Assembly: GCF_018998565.1 (NCBI RefSeq)
Contig: NZ_JAHNZO010000046.1
Location: forward strand, 1-48,032
Direction: 5' to 3'
DNA: 48,032 nt
Origin: Paenibacillus oleatilyticus
Lineage (GTDB): Bacteria > Bacillota > Bacilli > Paenibacillales > NBRC-103111
Positions 40,458-48,032 of the stretch are shown one piece after another; within the stretch, counting starts at the first letter, position 1, and every line of letters starts with the position of its first letter. The position numbers were made by a program, and so were the translations under genes. Below the pieces are notes generated by a model. It made no database searches. It was not told the DNA's origin and saw nothing but the letters and a program-made list of their open reading frames with translations.

Positions 40458-41753
40458 CTACGCCTGTTCTCTTCCCTTCGGCACCCAAGCGTCGTTATCA
40501 TAGCCTCGCAGCTCCCAATACCCGATGTGCTCTTTATCGATGAGCTCGATGCCCTGGAGCCACTTGACCGATTTATACGCGTACATTTGAGGAACGACCA
40601 GCCTTACCGGGCCGCCCAACTGCTGAGGAATCGGCTTTCCGTCCATCAAGACCGCCACCATGACGTCTTCCATCCGTGCCTGTTCCAGCGACAAACAATC
40701 CGTATAGACGCGGTCCCCGGAATAAAATTTGGCGAACTTCGCCTCGTTCCTTACGTTGGCCAGCTCCAGCAGCTCCTTAAGCGGAATTCCCTCCCAAGTG
40801 ACCTTGTACACCGACCAGCCCGTCACACAGTGAAAATCGCTGACCTGAACCGTTCGTTTGAGCTCCAGAAACTGCTCCCAATTCCAAGCATATTCCCGGT
40901 CGACAAGTCCGGTAAGGGCGAACTTCCAATCCTCGCTCGAAAAAGCCGGGATCGGCGTCACCGTATATACCCGAAACTGCCCTTGTCCGCCTCCACCGAG
41001 CGGAGGATTGGATTCCGCAGACGGAACCGGCGGCGGCAGCATCCGGTTCGCATCCTCCCGGGCTAACCGCTCAAGCTCCGCGCCTCCCGTATCGGAAGCG
41101 GACATCAGCCACCGGTAAAACGACGGTCCTAAACCGAACACGAGCAGCAGACCTGCCGCCGTACGGAGGAACGCGGCCCTGGAGATCGGAGCGTTCCTGA
41201 GCATCTGTACGATTCTTCCGGGCTCGGACGACGGTACGTCGTCCGCTTCCGTCGCCTCTTCTTCCACGTGGTTTTCCGGCCGATTTTGGGCCGCTTTGAC
41301 CCACCGGCTTCGGGAGACCGAATGGTAGATGGCGTAAGGAACCCCTACCCAGGTAAACAGATCGTGGAGCACCAATGCGGCGTTGCCCCAATCGGAAGGC
41401 AAGCTTCGCACCAGCCAAAGCAGCACGCCGGTGACACTCCAGCCCGCGAGCAGGAACAGAACGAGTCCCAAATTCCAACGCTGCGCCGGCTTCGTCCACA
41501 GCTGCTTCCAATGCCGGGGGAGCAGCGGCAAATATAGCGCAGCCACCACCATTGAAGCTGCACCGATCCATAGATGTCCTTCCTTCAGCCACACACGGCC
41601 CGCTCCCAGTGCCCGTACCGGCTCCACAAACAGCAATATCCCGGTCACCACAAGCAGCGCCAGCAGCCATGCGTTCCAGCGGTGAAGCTTGACCAGCCTT
41701 TTTCCATACGGCACGCCGGAAAGCCAATTCGTCCATACCCGTTTCGGTTTCAT
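40458..41753 (-). CDS. fused cytochrome b-type membrane domain and sulfite-oxidase-type molybdopterin domain
   Basis: 431 residues. The N-terminal half has four or five membrane segments with histidines placed as in b-type cytochromes (KLHRWNAWLL, KEGHLWIG, VLHDLFTWVG, AIYHSVS). After a linker, SRAAFLRTAAGLLLVFGLGP crosses the membrane, and an oxidoreductase molybdopterin domain follows with Mo-ligand cysteine in DFHCVTGWSVYKVTWEGI and QMYAYKSVKWLQGIEL. This recalls MsrP/MsrQ or YedY/YedZ joined in one chain. AAAGGTGG precedes the ATG. First gene of a minus-strand group with mobA, moaA and moeA. Confidence 0.85.
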   Translation of the reverse strand: MKPKRVWTNWLSGVPYGKRLVKLHRWNAWLLALLVVTGILLFVEPVRALGAGRVWLKEGHLWIGAASMVVAALYLPLLPRHWKQLWTKPAQRWNLGLVLFLLAGWSVTGVLLWLVRSLPSDWGNAALVLHDLFTWVGVPYAIYHSVSRSRWVKAAQNRPENHVEEEATEADDVPSSEPGRIVQMLRNAPISRAAFLRTAAGLLLVFGLGPSFYRWLMSASDTGGAELERLAREDANRMLPPPVPSAESNPPLGGGGQGQFRVYTVTPIPAFSSEDWKFALTGLVDREYAWNWEQFLELKRTVQVSDFHCVTGWSVYKVTWEGIPLKELLELANVRNEAKFAKFYSGDRVYTDCLSLEQARMEDVMVAVLMDGKPIPQQLGGPVRLVVPQMYAYKSVKWLQGIELIDKEHIGYWELRGYDNDAWVPKGREQA

Positions 41754-41843
41754 TACACAGCCACCTTTCGCTTTACGTCTACTTGAGAATACGCATGCTG
41801 CGGGCTTTCCGGTTTGCCGGGGAAGGTTTTTTATGGACAAAGG

Positions 41844-41875
41844 CAAAAAGGGCCCGAACCCGTCGGTTCAAGCCT
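41844..41875 (-). terminator. terminator of ccpN-ppsR operon
   Basis: Minus strand: AGGCTTGAACC pairs, with wobbles, with GGTTCGGGCCC around GACG, followed by TTTTTGCC. Confidence 0.75.
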
Positions 41876-41886
41876 CTAGTCTGCCA

Positions 41887-42693
41887 TCAATTCAAGTACC
41901 CCATAATAATGCCGGCCGTCTCTTCAATAGCTTTATCCGTTACGTTGATCACCAAGCATCCGACCTGTTTCATCAACGCTTGTGCATAGCGGAGCTCTTC
42001 ATCGATTCGCTCCATCGCCGCGTACTTCGCCCCGAACGGCAAACCGACCGCTTTCAGCCGCTCTGTCCGAATTTTGTACAGCTTGTCTGCGTCCATCGTC
42101 AAGCCGACAATCCGGTTGCCCGGCACCAGAAACAGCTCCTTGGGCGGTTTAACCTCCGGCACGAGCGGCAGATTGGATACTTTTATCCCTTTATGCGCCA
42201 AAAAGATACTCAGCGGCGTCTTCGACGTCCGCGAGACGCCGATCAAGACCAGATTCGCCTTCAGCAGGGCGCTCGTATCGCGCCCGTCGTCGCATTTGAC
42301 GGCGAACTCGATCGCTTCTACGCGGCGGAAATAATCCTCGTCCAATTGATGAAGCAAGCCCGGTTTCCGCTTCGGTGCATCGCCCCACGTATCGATGAAC
42401 GCCTGCATCATCGGTCCCATGATATCGACCGCACGGACGCCCAGTCGGACCGCCTCTTCCTTCATCATTTCCCGAAGCTCCGGCTGTACCAGCGTATACG
42501 CCACAAATCCGCCGCGTTTGGCCGCCTCTTCCATAATGGTACGGATTTCATCCTCGGTTTTGATATGGCCAATCCGCTTCGTTCTCACTTGGTGGGCGTC
42601 AAACTGGCGAATAGTCGCTCTAACGACCGCCTCCGCCGTTTCCCCGACGGAATCCGAGCAGATGGTAATCTCGTACTGTTGCTCTTCCTTCAT
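41887..42693 (-). CDS. PEP synthase / pyruvate phosphate dikinase regulatory protein (DUF299, YqfL)
   Basis: 268 residues: ITICSDSVGETAEAVVRATI at the start, the P-loop-like GVSRTSKTPLSIFLA in the middle and LVPGNRIVGLTMDADKLYKI complete the kinase-pyrophosphorylase family. It inactivates PPDK or PEP synthase by phosphorylating a threonine, using ADP, and reverses this with phosphate. The ATG at 42693 has AAAGGAG 11 bases upstream; an ATG 24 bases earlier does not. It follows ccpN by about 30 bases, the same pair as in Bacillus. Confidence 0.93.
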   Translation of the reverse strand: MKEEQQYEITICSDSVGETAEAVVRATIRQFDAHQVRTKRIGHIKTEDEIRTIMEEAAKRGGFVAYTLVQPELREMMKEEAVRLGVRAVDIMGPMMQAFIDTWGDAPKRKPGLLHQLDEDYFRRVEAIEFAVKCDDGRDTSALLKANLVLIGVSRTSKTPLSIFLAHKGIKVSNLPLVPEVKPPKELFLVPGNRIVGLTMDADKLYKIRTERLKAVGLPFGAKYAAMERIDEELRYAQALMKQVGCLVINVTDKAIEETAGIIMGYLN

Positions 42694-42724
42694 CCGGTTT
42701 TCTTCTCCTTTGTCCATGAATGCC

Positions 42725-43393
42725 CTAACGGTCCATCGCCAGATCGACCAGAATGTTCGTCATAATCGTTTTTGTCACCCGTCCGACAACGTCCCACCGG
42801 GATCTTCCGCTCACCTGGGCAGCTTTGGATTCCACGACGACAGGCAGGCTGTCGACTTGATGATGAATCATCTTCCGCGCGGCGTCGATCACCGACTCGT
42901 CAGGGGAGACATGGATGACGTTCGGCTCGCGGGTCATGACCATGCTGACCGGCATGGAAGCCGCATTCGTATTGCCGAGCGTGAATTTAAGCAAATCTTT
43001 ACGGGAAATGACGCCGGACAGGCAAGCCTCGTCATCCACGACGATCAGGCTGCCGACGTTTTCCATAAACAGCATCACGACCGCGTCGTTGACGGAAGCA
43101 TTTTCCCGGACAACGACAGGAATCGATTGGACATCCTTTACCTTCATGCCCAGCAGCTTGCGGGAAACCTGGGAGCCCGGCGTCATGGCAGAGCCCGGCG
43201 TATAGCCCACCTTCGGCTTGGCATCCACAAGCCCGAGCATGACAAGCAGGGCCAGGTCCGACCGGAGGGTTGGGCGGCTTAAACCTAACATCTCCGCTAT
43301 TTGTTCGCCCGTAATGGGCGCGTGTGCCTTTACCAATTCTACGATCTGCAGTTGGCGCGCAGTCAGTTCGATGACCGGTCCCTCCTCACTCAA
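42725..43393 (-). CDS. ccpN: CcpN-type transcriptional repressor (HTH plus CBS pair)
   Basis: 222 residues: helix-turn-helix LTARQLQIVELVKAHAPITG and RPTLRSDLALLVMLG, then two CBS domains (about 82-205) ending VVGRVTKTIMTNILVDLA. CcpN represses gluconeogenic genes (gapB, pckA) on glucose in Bacillus subtilis. The TTG at 43393 has AAAGG 5 bases upstream; a stronger GGAGGG lies 7 bases before an in-frame ATC, so the start is not certain. It is divergent from glpX and upstream of the PPDK regulator. Confidence 0.9.
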   Translation of the reverse strand: MSEEGPVIELTARQLQIVELVKAHAPITGEQIAEMLGLSRPTLRSDLALLVMLGLVDAKPKVGYTPGSAMTPGSQVSRKLLGMKVKDVQSIPVVVRENASVNDAVVMLFMENVGSLIVVDDEACLSGVISRKDLLKFTLGNTNAASMPVSMVMTREPNVIHVSPDESVIDAARKMIHHQVDSLPVVVESKAAQVSGRSRWDVVGRVTKTIMTNILVDLAMDR

Positions 43394-43530
43394 AGCAGCC
43401 TTTGCGGTTTATCGCTGTGCCGCATTCCAATCCAATTGTACCAAAAATAGTCCGAAACTCATAGAACCGTTTTTCATTCGAAGGTTCCATTTTCAATCTA
43501 GCGCACTACTCAATTCATTTCAAGTATTTA

Positions 43531-43559
43531 TTGCGCATTATTTATTTATTAATTATACT
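43531..43559 (+). promoter_or_regulatory. glpX promoter
   Basis: -35 TTGCGC (43531-43536), 17-base spacer, -10 TATACT (43554-43559), in a very AT-rich stretch 46 bases before the start codon. Confidence 0.6.
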
Positions 43560-43604
43560 ATATATGTTGAAACGTGACCATTTATTTTATAGGGGGCTGA
43601 GCTG

Positions 43605-44576
43605 GTGGAAAGGGAATTGGCACTTGAGATCGTCCGGGTAACGGAACTGGCGGCGCTGTCCGCGGCAAGATGGATGGGCCGGGGCGATAAGATTCAAGCC
43701 GACGGTGCGGCGACGACCGCCATGCGCGCCATGTTCGATTCCGTTTCTGTCCGCGGGACCGTCGTCATTGGAGAAGGAGAAATGGACGAAGCGCCGATGC
43801 TGTATATCGGCGAACAAGTAGGCAACGGACAAGGTCCAGAGGTGGACGTGGCCGTCGACCCGCTCGAAGGAACGGAGCTGGTTGCCAAAGGATTGAACAA
43901 CGCGCTGGCCGTCATCGCCATTGCCAACAAAGGCAATCTGCTGCATGCGCCGGATATGTATATGGAAAAACTGGCTGTCGGACCGGCTCTTGCCGGCAAG
44001 CTTAGTTTGACGGACCCGCTCGAAACGACGCTTCAACGGGCCGCCGACATTTTGGATAAGCCGCTGAGCAATCTTACGATTATGATTCTTGACCGCGACA
44101 GGCACCGTAAGCAGATCGATACCCTTCGTCAGGTCGGCGTACGGATTAAGTTTCTTAGCGACGGCGATGTCGCAGGGGCTATGGCTCCCGCTTTATCCGA
44201 ATCCGGCATTGACATGTATGTAGGTTCTGGCGGCGCACCCGAGGGTGTGCTGGCGGCCGCGGCGCTGCAATGTCTGGGTGGGGAGCTGCAAGGAAAGCTT
44301 CTGCCTTCCAACCAGGAAGAATACGACCGCTGCATTGCCATGGGACTTGCTGACCCGCACAAAGTTTTGACCATGGAGGATATGATCGGCCGGGACGACG
44401 TTATTTTTGCCGCAACGGGCATTACCCCCGGCGAATTTTTAAACGGCGTCCGCTATTTGCCGGACTCCCGGGCGGAGACACATTCGATCGTCATGCGGGC
44501 AAAAACAAAAACGATCCGATTCATTCAATCGATCCATTACTTGCCTAATAAAAATATTCTTAACGATATCGGATAA
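43605..44576 (+). CDS. glpX: fructose-1,6-bisphosphatase class II
   Basis: 323 residues of GlpX type: GRGDKIQADGAATTAMRAMF, IGEGEMDEAPMLYIGE and DVAVDPLEGTELVAKG (Mg2+ ligands), then YVGSGGAPEGVLAAAALQCL. It hydrolyses fructose-1,6-bisphosphate in gluconeogenesis. The GTG start lies after AGGGGG at 9 bases. It is divergent from ccpN, whose product could control it. No rho or glycerol genes are near, unlike many glpX loci. Confidence 0.95.
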   Translation: MERELALEIVRVTELAALSAARWMGRGDKIQADGAATTAMRAMFDSVSVRGTVVIGEGEMDEAPMLYIGEQVGNGQGPEVDVAVDPLEGTELVAKGLNNALAVIAIANKGNLLHAPDMYMEKLAVGPALAGKLSLTDPLETTLQRAADILDKPLSNLTIMILDRDRHRKQIDTLRQVGVRIKFLSDGDVAGAMAPALSESGIDMYVGSGGAPEGVLAAAALQCLGGELQGKLLPSNQEEYDRCIAMGLADPHKVLTMEDMIGRDDVIFAATGITPGEFLNGVRYLPDSRAETHSIVMRAKTKTIRFIQSIHYLPNKNILNDIG

Positions 44577-44651
44577 CCCGGTATTGAACTATTTTCTTCC
44601 TGTGTTACTATTACCATAAAGTAACTATTCGACACGGAAGAAGGTTTGCGC

Positions 44652-45470
44652 ATGAGTATCTTATTTTATACCGCTGTCGGGTTGATCGCTGCCACCTTTG
44701 GGAGCCTGGTCGGTCTCGGCGGCGGTATTATTATTGTGCCCGCTCTCGTTTATTTAGGCCCCGCGTTCGTCGGACAGACGATTTCGGTACCGACGGCGGT
44801 AGGCACTTCGCTGGCCGTCCTGATCTTCACGGCATTGTCTTCGACCCTGACCTTCGTCAAGCAGAAAAGAGTCGATTTCAAAAGCGGTTGGCTCTTGTTC
44901 ATCACATGCGGCCCGGGAGCCATGCTCGGCTCGTATACCACGCAATTTGTCAACGCCAAATCGTTTCAGCTCAGCTTCGGCCTCTTCATGCTGCTGATGG
45001 CCATACTGCTCGTGCTGCGCGACTACTTGAAGCCGTTGAACATGAAGTGGCACATTCAGCGCACGTATACGGACAGCAATGGCAATACATATCATTACGG
45101 CTACAGCGTACTGCCCGCTTTGATCATCGGACTGCTGGTCGGATTCATTTCGGGACTGTTCGGGATCGGCGGCGGTTCTCTATTCGTGCCGGCGATGGTG
45201 CTTCTTTTCCGGTACCCTCCCCATGTAGCGACAGCGACCTCCATGTTCGTTATCCTGCTGTCATCCCTTATGGGCAGCTTTACGCATTTTAGCTTGGGAG
45301 AAGTGAACCTGTGGATGGTTTTAGGCTTGGCACCTAGCGCCATTGTCGGAGGCTGGCTCGGCGCCAAAATCGCCAGTCGGCTGAGCAGCAAAAAACTGCT
45401 TTGGGTATTGCGTATCACCTTCGTTATCGTATCGTTCAAAATGATCTGGGAAGGCTTGGTCTTTGCCTGA
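44652..45470 (+). CDS. TauE/SafE family membrane transporter (sulfite/anion exporter type)
   Basis: 272 residues with eight or so membrane segments and the two family repeats: GSLVGLGGGIIIVPALVYLG in the first half and GFISGLFGIGGGSLFVPAMV in the second, plus VPTAVGTSLAVLIFTALSS and VATATSMFVILLSSLMGS. These carriers move sulfite or organosulfur anions. The ATG at 44652 lies 7 bases after AGAAGG; an earlier TTG is less likely. Single gene after glpX; a link to the sulfite-oxidase-type enzyme is possible but not shown. Confidence 0.87.
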   Translation: MSILFYTAVGLIAATFGSLVGLGGGIIIVPALVYLGPAFVGQTISVPTAVGTSLAVLIFTALSSTLTFVKQKRVDFKSGWLLFITCGPGAMLGSYTTQFVNAKSFQLSFGLFMLLMAILLVLRDYLKPLNMKWHIQRTYTDSNGNTYHYGYSVLPALIIGLLVGFISGLFGIGGGSLFVPAMVLLFRYPPHVATATSMFVILLSSLMGSFTHFSLGEVNLWMVLGLAPSAIVGGWLGAKIASRLSSKKLLWVLRITFVIVSFKMIWEGLVFA

Positions 45471-45595
45471 TTCATACCCATATATTTTTATGCGCCGCGG
45501 CGTTCGTGTCATCATTTTCATGAGTGGATAATTCGTCTCTCCTTATCCCAAACTAAGGTAACGTAATCCTGTTGCCCAAAGGAGACTAAGCCCCC

Positions 45596-46669
45596 ATGAA
45601 AAAGCGAACGCCTGCGGCCTTTTTGCTTTTATCCGCTCATCGGTTCATCCCGCTTCGAATCAGAACCAGTTTATTTTTGTCCAATTTAGCCTTATGTTTG
45701 GCTTTAACGGCATGTACGCCTGCCGCAAATTCACCGCAAGCGATGCCCCCGGAGATCGGGCCTGTCGAAGCTGCACCTCGGAGCACGGCTAAAGCAACGG
45801 AAACGGGCACCGGCAGCCCGCTGTCTCTGGCTGGACCTCCAGCCCCTTCAACCGTGCAGCAGGTTCCGCCCCCTCCGGCGCCGCCTGCCCCTACTCCCAC
45901 ACCGGCGGTTGTTCCGCCGGCGGAGGTCAAGACGCAGAAGAAGCCCAAATCCAAATCTAAGGAGCCTGTCGCCAAACCGTCCAAAGAAACATCTGGTCAA
46001 AGCCAAAGGCTGTCTTTATCCCAGCTTGTGCGCAAATATCCGGAGCTGTTGCTGCTGCGGGGGTCAGCCGCCTCCGGGCAGGTCGCTTTAACGTTTGACG
46101 ATGCCCCAGACACGACATTTACTCCGCAAGTTTTGGATGTATTGAAAAAATATCAGGTTCGCGCCACTTTCTTTTTAGTCGGCGCCCAGGCCGAGAAGCA
46201 TCCGGAGATGGTTAAGCGAATCCTCCGCGAAGGCCATGTGATCGGCAATCATTCGTACAGTCACAAGCTATTTACAAAGCTGTCCGACGATTTGTTTCAG
46301 TCGCAGGTGCTTCAAACCCAGCAAACTTTAAAGCGGCTGATCGGATATTCCCCCCGCTTGCTGCGGCCGCCCTATGGCGAGATCAGCGAAAGCCAATTGT
46401 TGTGGGCATCGGAACACGGCTACCGCATTGTGAATTGGAATGTCGACTCGCTTGATTGGAAGCAGCTTGGGCAAGAAAAAGTAACTTCGAACATTCTCAC
46501 GAACGTTAAGCCGGGTTCCATCATCCTACAGCATTCTGGCGGCGGGCCAGGGCAAGATTTGAACGGTACCGTCAAAGCGCTCCCGACCGTCATTCAGACT
46601 TTAAAATCCCGCAACCTGAAAATGGTTACCTTACCTGAGCTTTTGAAGGTATCCAAGCAATTGGATTGA
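45596..46669 (+). CDS. polysaccharide deacetylase lipoprotein (NodB domain)
   Basis: 357 residues: a long N-terminal signal ending in LTAC (Cys40), so a lipoprotein, then a Pro/Ala-rich and Lys-rich linker (about 45-135), then a NodB domain with TFDDAPD (motif 1), HSYSH (motif 2, metal His), RPPYGE (motif 3) and LQHSGG (motif 5). The usual TFDDGPD has Ala for Gly here. It probably removes acetyl groups from peptidoglycan or another outer glycan. AAAGGAG lies 11 bases before the ATG. Confidence 0.88.
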   Translation: MKKRTPAAFLLLSAHRFIPLRIRTSLFLSNLALCLALTACTPAANSPQAMPPEIGPVEAAPRSTAKATETGTGSPLSLAGPPAPSTVQQVPPPPAPPAPTPTPAVVPPAEVKTQKKPKSKSKEPVAKPSKETSGQSQRLSLSQLVRKYPELLLLRGSAASGQVALTFDDAPDTTFTPQVLDVLKKYQVRATFFLVGAQAEKHPEMVKRILREGHVIGNHSYSHKLFTKLSDDLFQSQVLQTQQTLKRLIGYSPRLLRPPYGEISESQLLWASEHGYRIVNWNVDSLDWKQLGQEKVTSNILTNVKPGSIILQHSGGGPGQDLNGTVKALPTVIQTLKSRNLKMVTLPELLKVSKQLD

Positions 46670-46701
46670 GTAATGCCTTCTACCATCAGAACGGTTCAAC
46701 C

Positions 46702-46743
46702 TTAAAAAGGGACGCCCCTCGCACTAGCAGAAAGGCATCCCTA
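46702..46743 (-). terminator. terminator of the SGNH hydrolase gene
   Basis: Minus strand: AGGGATGCC pairs, with one wobble, with GGCGTCCCT, followed by TTTTTAAGG. Confidence 0.75.
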
Positions 46744-46772
46744 GGATTGTTATTTGTATAGGCTACGTTGCT

Positions 46773-47399
46773 TTAGGCTTGCACAGCTTCCAGCCAAGCG
46801 TTGGCAATAAGCGCGTGGCCTGCCGGTGACGGATGTACGCCATCAGGTGCCCAATAGGCCGACGGGGCTTTGGTACTTGCCGCTGCGAACAGCCCGTCTA
46901 ATGGCACGTACAGCGTTTCAAATTCCCGAGCGAGCTCGCGAACGGCGTTTATTTTCGGGTCCAAATCCTCTCTCCATCGTTTCCGGTCTTCCGGCACCGG
47001 CAGCACAAAAGGTTCGACTAAAATGAGCTTCGCATCAAGCTTCTCCTTGGTACGAACAATCAGATCACGGTATCCAGCCGCAAACGCTTCCACTGAAGTC
47101 GGGTCGTTTCGATCATAACGCCGCCATGTATCGTTTATTCCGATATAGATCGAAACCCATGTCGGCTTCAAATCGAGGCAATCTTCCTGCCAGCGCTGCT
47201 GCAAATCCTTTACCCGATTGCCGCTGATTCCGCGGTTGATGAATTGGACTTGTTTCCCAGGATATTTGCTGGCGAATAACGCGGAAGCGATGAGCGCGTA
47301 GCCCCGGCCTAAATCCGCTCCGGTTTCCCTGTTTCTTCCGCAATCCGTAATGCTGTCTCCCTGAAACAAGACAACCGCCCCATCTTCGATTTTTGTCAT
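46773..47399 (-). CDS. SGNH/GDSL hydrolase
   Basis: 208 residues: block I VLFQGDSITDCG with nucleophile Ser16, block II NRGISGNRVKDL, block III YIGINDTWRRY and block V APDGVHPSPAGH with the catalytic Asp-x-x-His. It lacks a signal peptide, so it is cytoplasmic, probably a carbohydrate acetylesterase or lysophospholipase-like enzyme. GGAGG lies 8 bases before the ATG. Its terminator converges on the deacetylase gene. Confidence 0.9.
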   Translation of the reverse strand: MTKIEDGAVVLFQGDSITDCGRNRETGADLGRGYALIASALFASKYPGKQVQFINRGISGNRVKDLQQRWQEDCLDLKPTWVSIYIGINDTWRRYDRNDPTSVEAFAAGYRDLIVRTKEKLDAKLILVEPFVLPVPEDRKRWREDLDPKINAVRELAREFETLYVPLDGLFAAASTKAPSAYWAPDGVHPSPAGHALIANAWLEAVQA

Positions 47400-47560
47400 G
47401 ACCTATTCCTCCAACATTTAGGATATATAGTTCTTCTTCTAGTACCATACTAAAAGTTACCGGATTTGTATATCGCAATGTGAAGAATCGACAAAAGAAG
47501 TTGAGGATACAATAAATCATTCTCCAGAGCATAAAAAACAAGCTCAATACAATAGAAAAT

Positions 47561-47595
47561 AAGCCTTAAAGATCTTTTTGGGATCTTTAAGGCTT
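47561..47595 (-). terminator. terminator of the tRNA cluster
   Basis: Perfect 14-bp stem AAGCCTTAAAGATC (47561-47574) and GATCTTTAAGGCTT (47582-47595) with a 7-base loop; on the minus strand ATTTTCTATTG follows. It lies 6 bases after the last tRNA. Confidence 0.85.
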
Positions 47596-47600
47596 ATTTA

Positions 47601-47679
47601 TACCGATGAGAGGACTCGAACCTCCACCCTTTCGGACTCGATTTTGAGTCGAGCGCGTCTGCCATTCCGCCACATCGGC
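47601..47679 (-). tRNA. tRNA-Leu (anticodon CAA)
   Basis: Acceptor GCCGATG with CATCGGT, anticodon stem CTCGA/TCGAG around loop CTCAAAA, long variable arm and T arm GGAGG-TTCGAGT-CCTC. The 3' CCA is not encoded. Confidence 0.92.
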
Positions 47680-47685
47680 AAGTGG

Positions 47686-47759
47686 CGTGCCCTAAGAGAT
47701 TCGAACTCCTGACCTTTTGATTCGTAGTCAAACGCTCTATCCGGCTGAGCTAAGGGCAC
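47686..47759 (-). tRNA. tRNA-Arg (anticodon ACG)
   Basis: Seven-bp acceptor GTGCCCT with AGGGCAC, anticodon loop CTACGAA, and T arm with GTTCGAAT. The CCA is not encoded; the discriminator is G. Confidence 0.93.
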
Positions 47760-47778
47760 ACATTTTAAATTGTTGGAG

Positions 47779-47867
47779 TGGTGCCGAAGACCAGACTTGA
47801 ACTGGTACGGTAGTCACCTACCGCAGGATTTTAAGTCCTGTGCGTCTGCCGATTCCGCCACTCCGGC
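47779..47867 (-). tRNA. tRNA-Leu (anticodon TAA)
   Basis: Acceptor GCCGGAG with CTTCGGC, anticodon stem AGGAC/TCCT region around TTAAAA, long variable arm GCGGTAGGTGACTACCGT. The CCA end is encoded (47779-47781). Confidence 0.93.
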
Positions 47868-47880
47868 GAAGAAAGAAAGT

Positions 47881-47954
47881 TGGAGGCGCCACCCAGATTC
47901 GAACTGGGGGTAAAGCTTTTGCAGAGCTCTGCCTTACCACTTGGCTATGGCGCC
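47881..47954 (-). tRNA. tRNA-Cys (anticodon GCA)
   Basis: Acceptor GGCGCCA with TGGCGCC, anticodon loop CTGCAAA, discriminator T and encoded CCA. Confidence 0.93.
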
Positions 47955-47957
47955 ATA

Positions 47958-48032
47958 TGGAGCGGAAGACGGGATTCGAACCCGCGACCCTCGCCTTGGC
48001 AAGGCGATGCTCTACCCCTGAGCCACTTCCGC
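47958..48032 (-). tRNA. tRNA-Gly (anticodon GCC)
   Basis: Acceptor GCGGAAG with CTTCCGC, anticodon loop TTGCCAA, T arm with GTTCGAAT and encoded CCA. The first base falls on the last base of the window, so the gene is complete. Confidence 0.93.

Overview
The window looks like a chromosomal segment of an endospore-forming Bacillota of the Paenibacillaceae (Paenibacillus/Cohnella-like). The evidence is an SspI-type spore protein gene with a sigma-G promoter, a YheC/YheD spore-coat ATP-grasp gene, a YjcZ-type mini-protein, a ccpN-yqfL pair, a LiaFSR system, strong Shine-Dalgarno (SD) sequences and moderately high GC. It begins with the 5' end of a 16S rRNA gene (minus strand) and its two promoters, and ends with five minus-strand tRNA genes (Gly, Cys, Leu, Arg, Leu). 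All identifications come from reading the sequence; no database search was possible.

Region 1 (about 0.4-7.7 kb) is accessory and AT-richer. It holds a sensor-domain membrane protein, a single-chain histidine kinase/response regulator fusion, a graveyard of three broken genes (BlaI-like repressor, erythromycin-esterase-like gene, M81 peptidase), an intact erythromycin-esterase-family lipoprotein and a secreted serine beta-lactamase-like hydrolase. Both edges carry related inverted sequences built of GTGAGTTATA and GAGACTGTTTAT-like units. The right edge lies just past the stop codon of an RNA methyltransferase gene. This may be a decayed transposon-like island with no transposase.

Region 2 (7.7-15.9 kb): TrmH-type methyltransferase and KtrA (minus), sspI, a sugar catabolic operon (LacI regulator, Gfo/Idh/MocA dehydrogenase, ThuA protein, second dehydrogenase), a phosphopantetheinyl transferase, and a MerR regulator overlapping an F420-reductase-like gene behind a classic 19-bp-spacer MerR promoter.

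Region 3 (16-22.6 kb): two OmpR-type two-component systems flank a YheC/D gene; the second is followed by a PAP2 phosphatase, probably for undecaprenyl pyrophosphate. Region 4 (22.6-29.6 kb): prfC, a metallophosphoesterase, zwf, an Sm-like small protein, a GNAT acetyltransferase, a mini membrane protein, a FliD-C-like protein and a short sigma-region-2-like protein.

Region 5 (29.8-34.6 kb) is one minus-strand envelope-stress operon in the order LiaI-like, PspA-like, PspC, PspA/LiaH, LiaF, LiaS, LiaR. A perfect 7-4-7 inverted repeat lies upstream of its promoter. A VOC protein, a 215-bp inverted-repeat element bracketed by copies of a 20-bp palindrome, and an Eis-like acetyltransferase follow.

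Region 6 (37-41.8 kb): molybdenum cofactor genes mobA, moaA and moeA sit downstream of a probable client enzyme, a cytochrome b/sulfite-oxidase-type fusion. Region 7 (41.9-48 kb): a gluconeogenesis group (ccpN, the PEP synthase/PPDK regulator, divergent glpX), a TauE/SafE exporter, a polysaccharide deacetylase lipoprotein, an SGNH hydrolase and the tRNA cluster.
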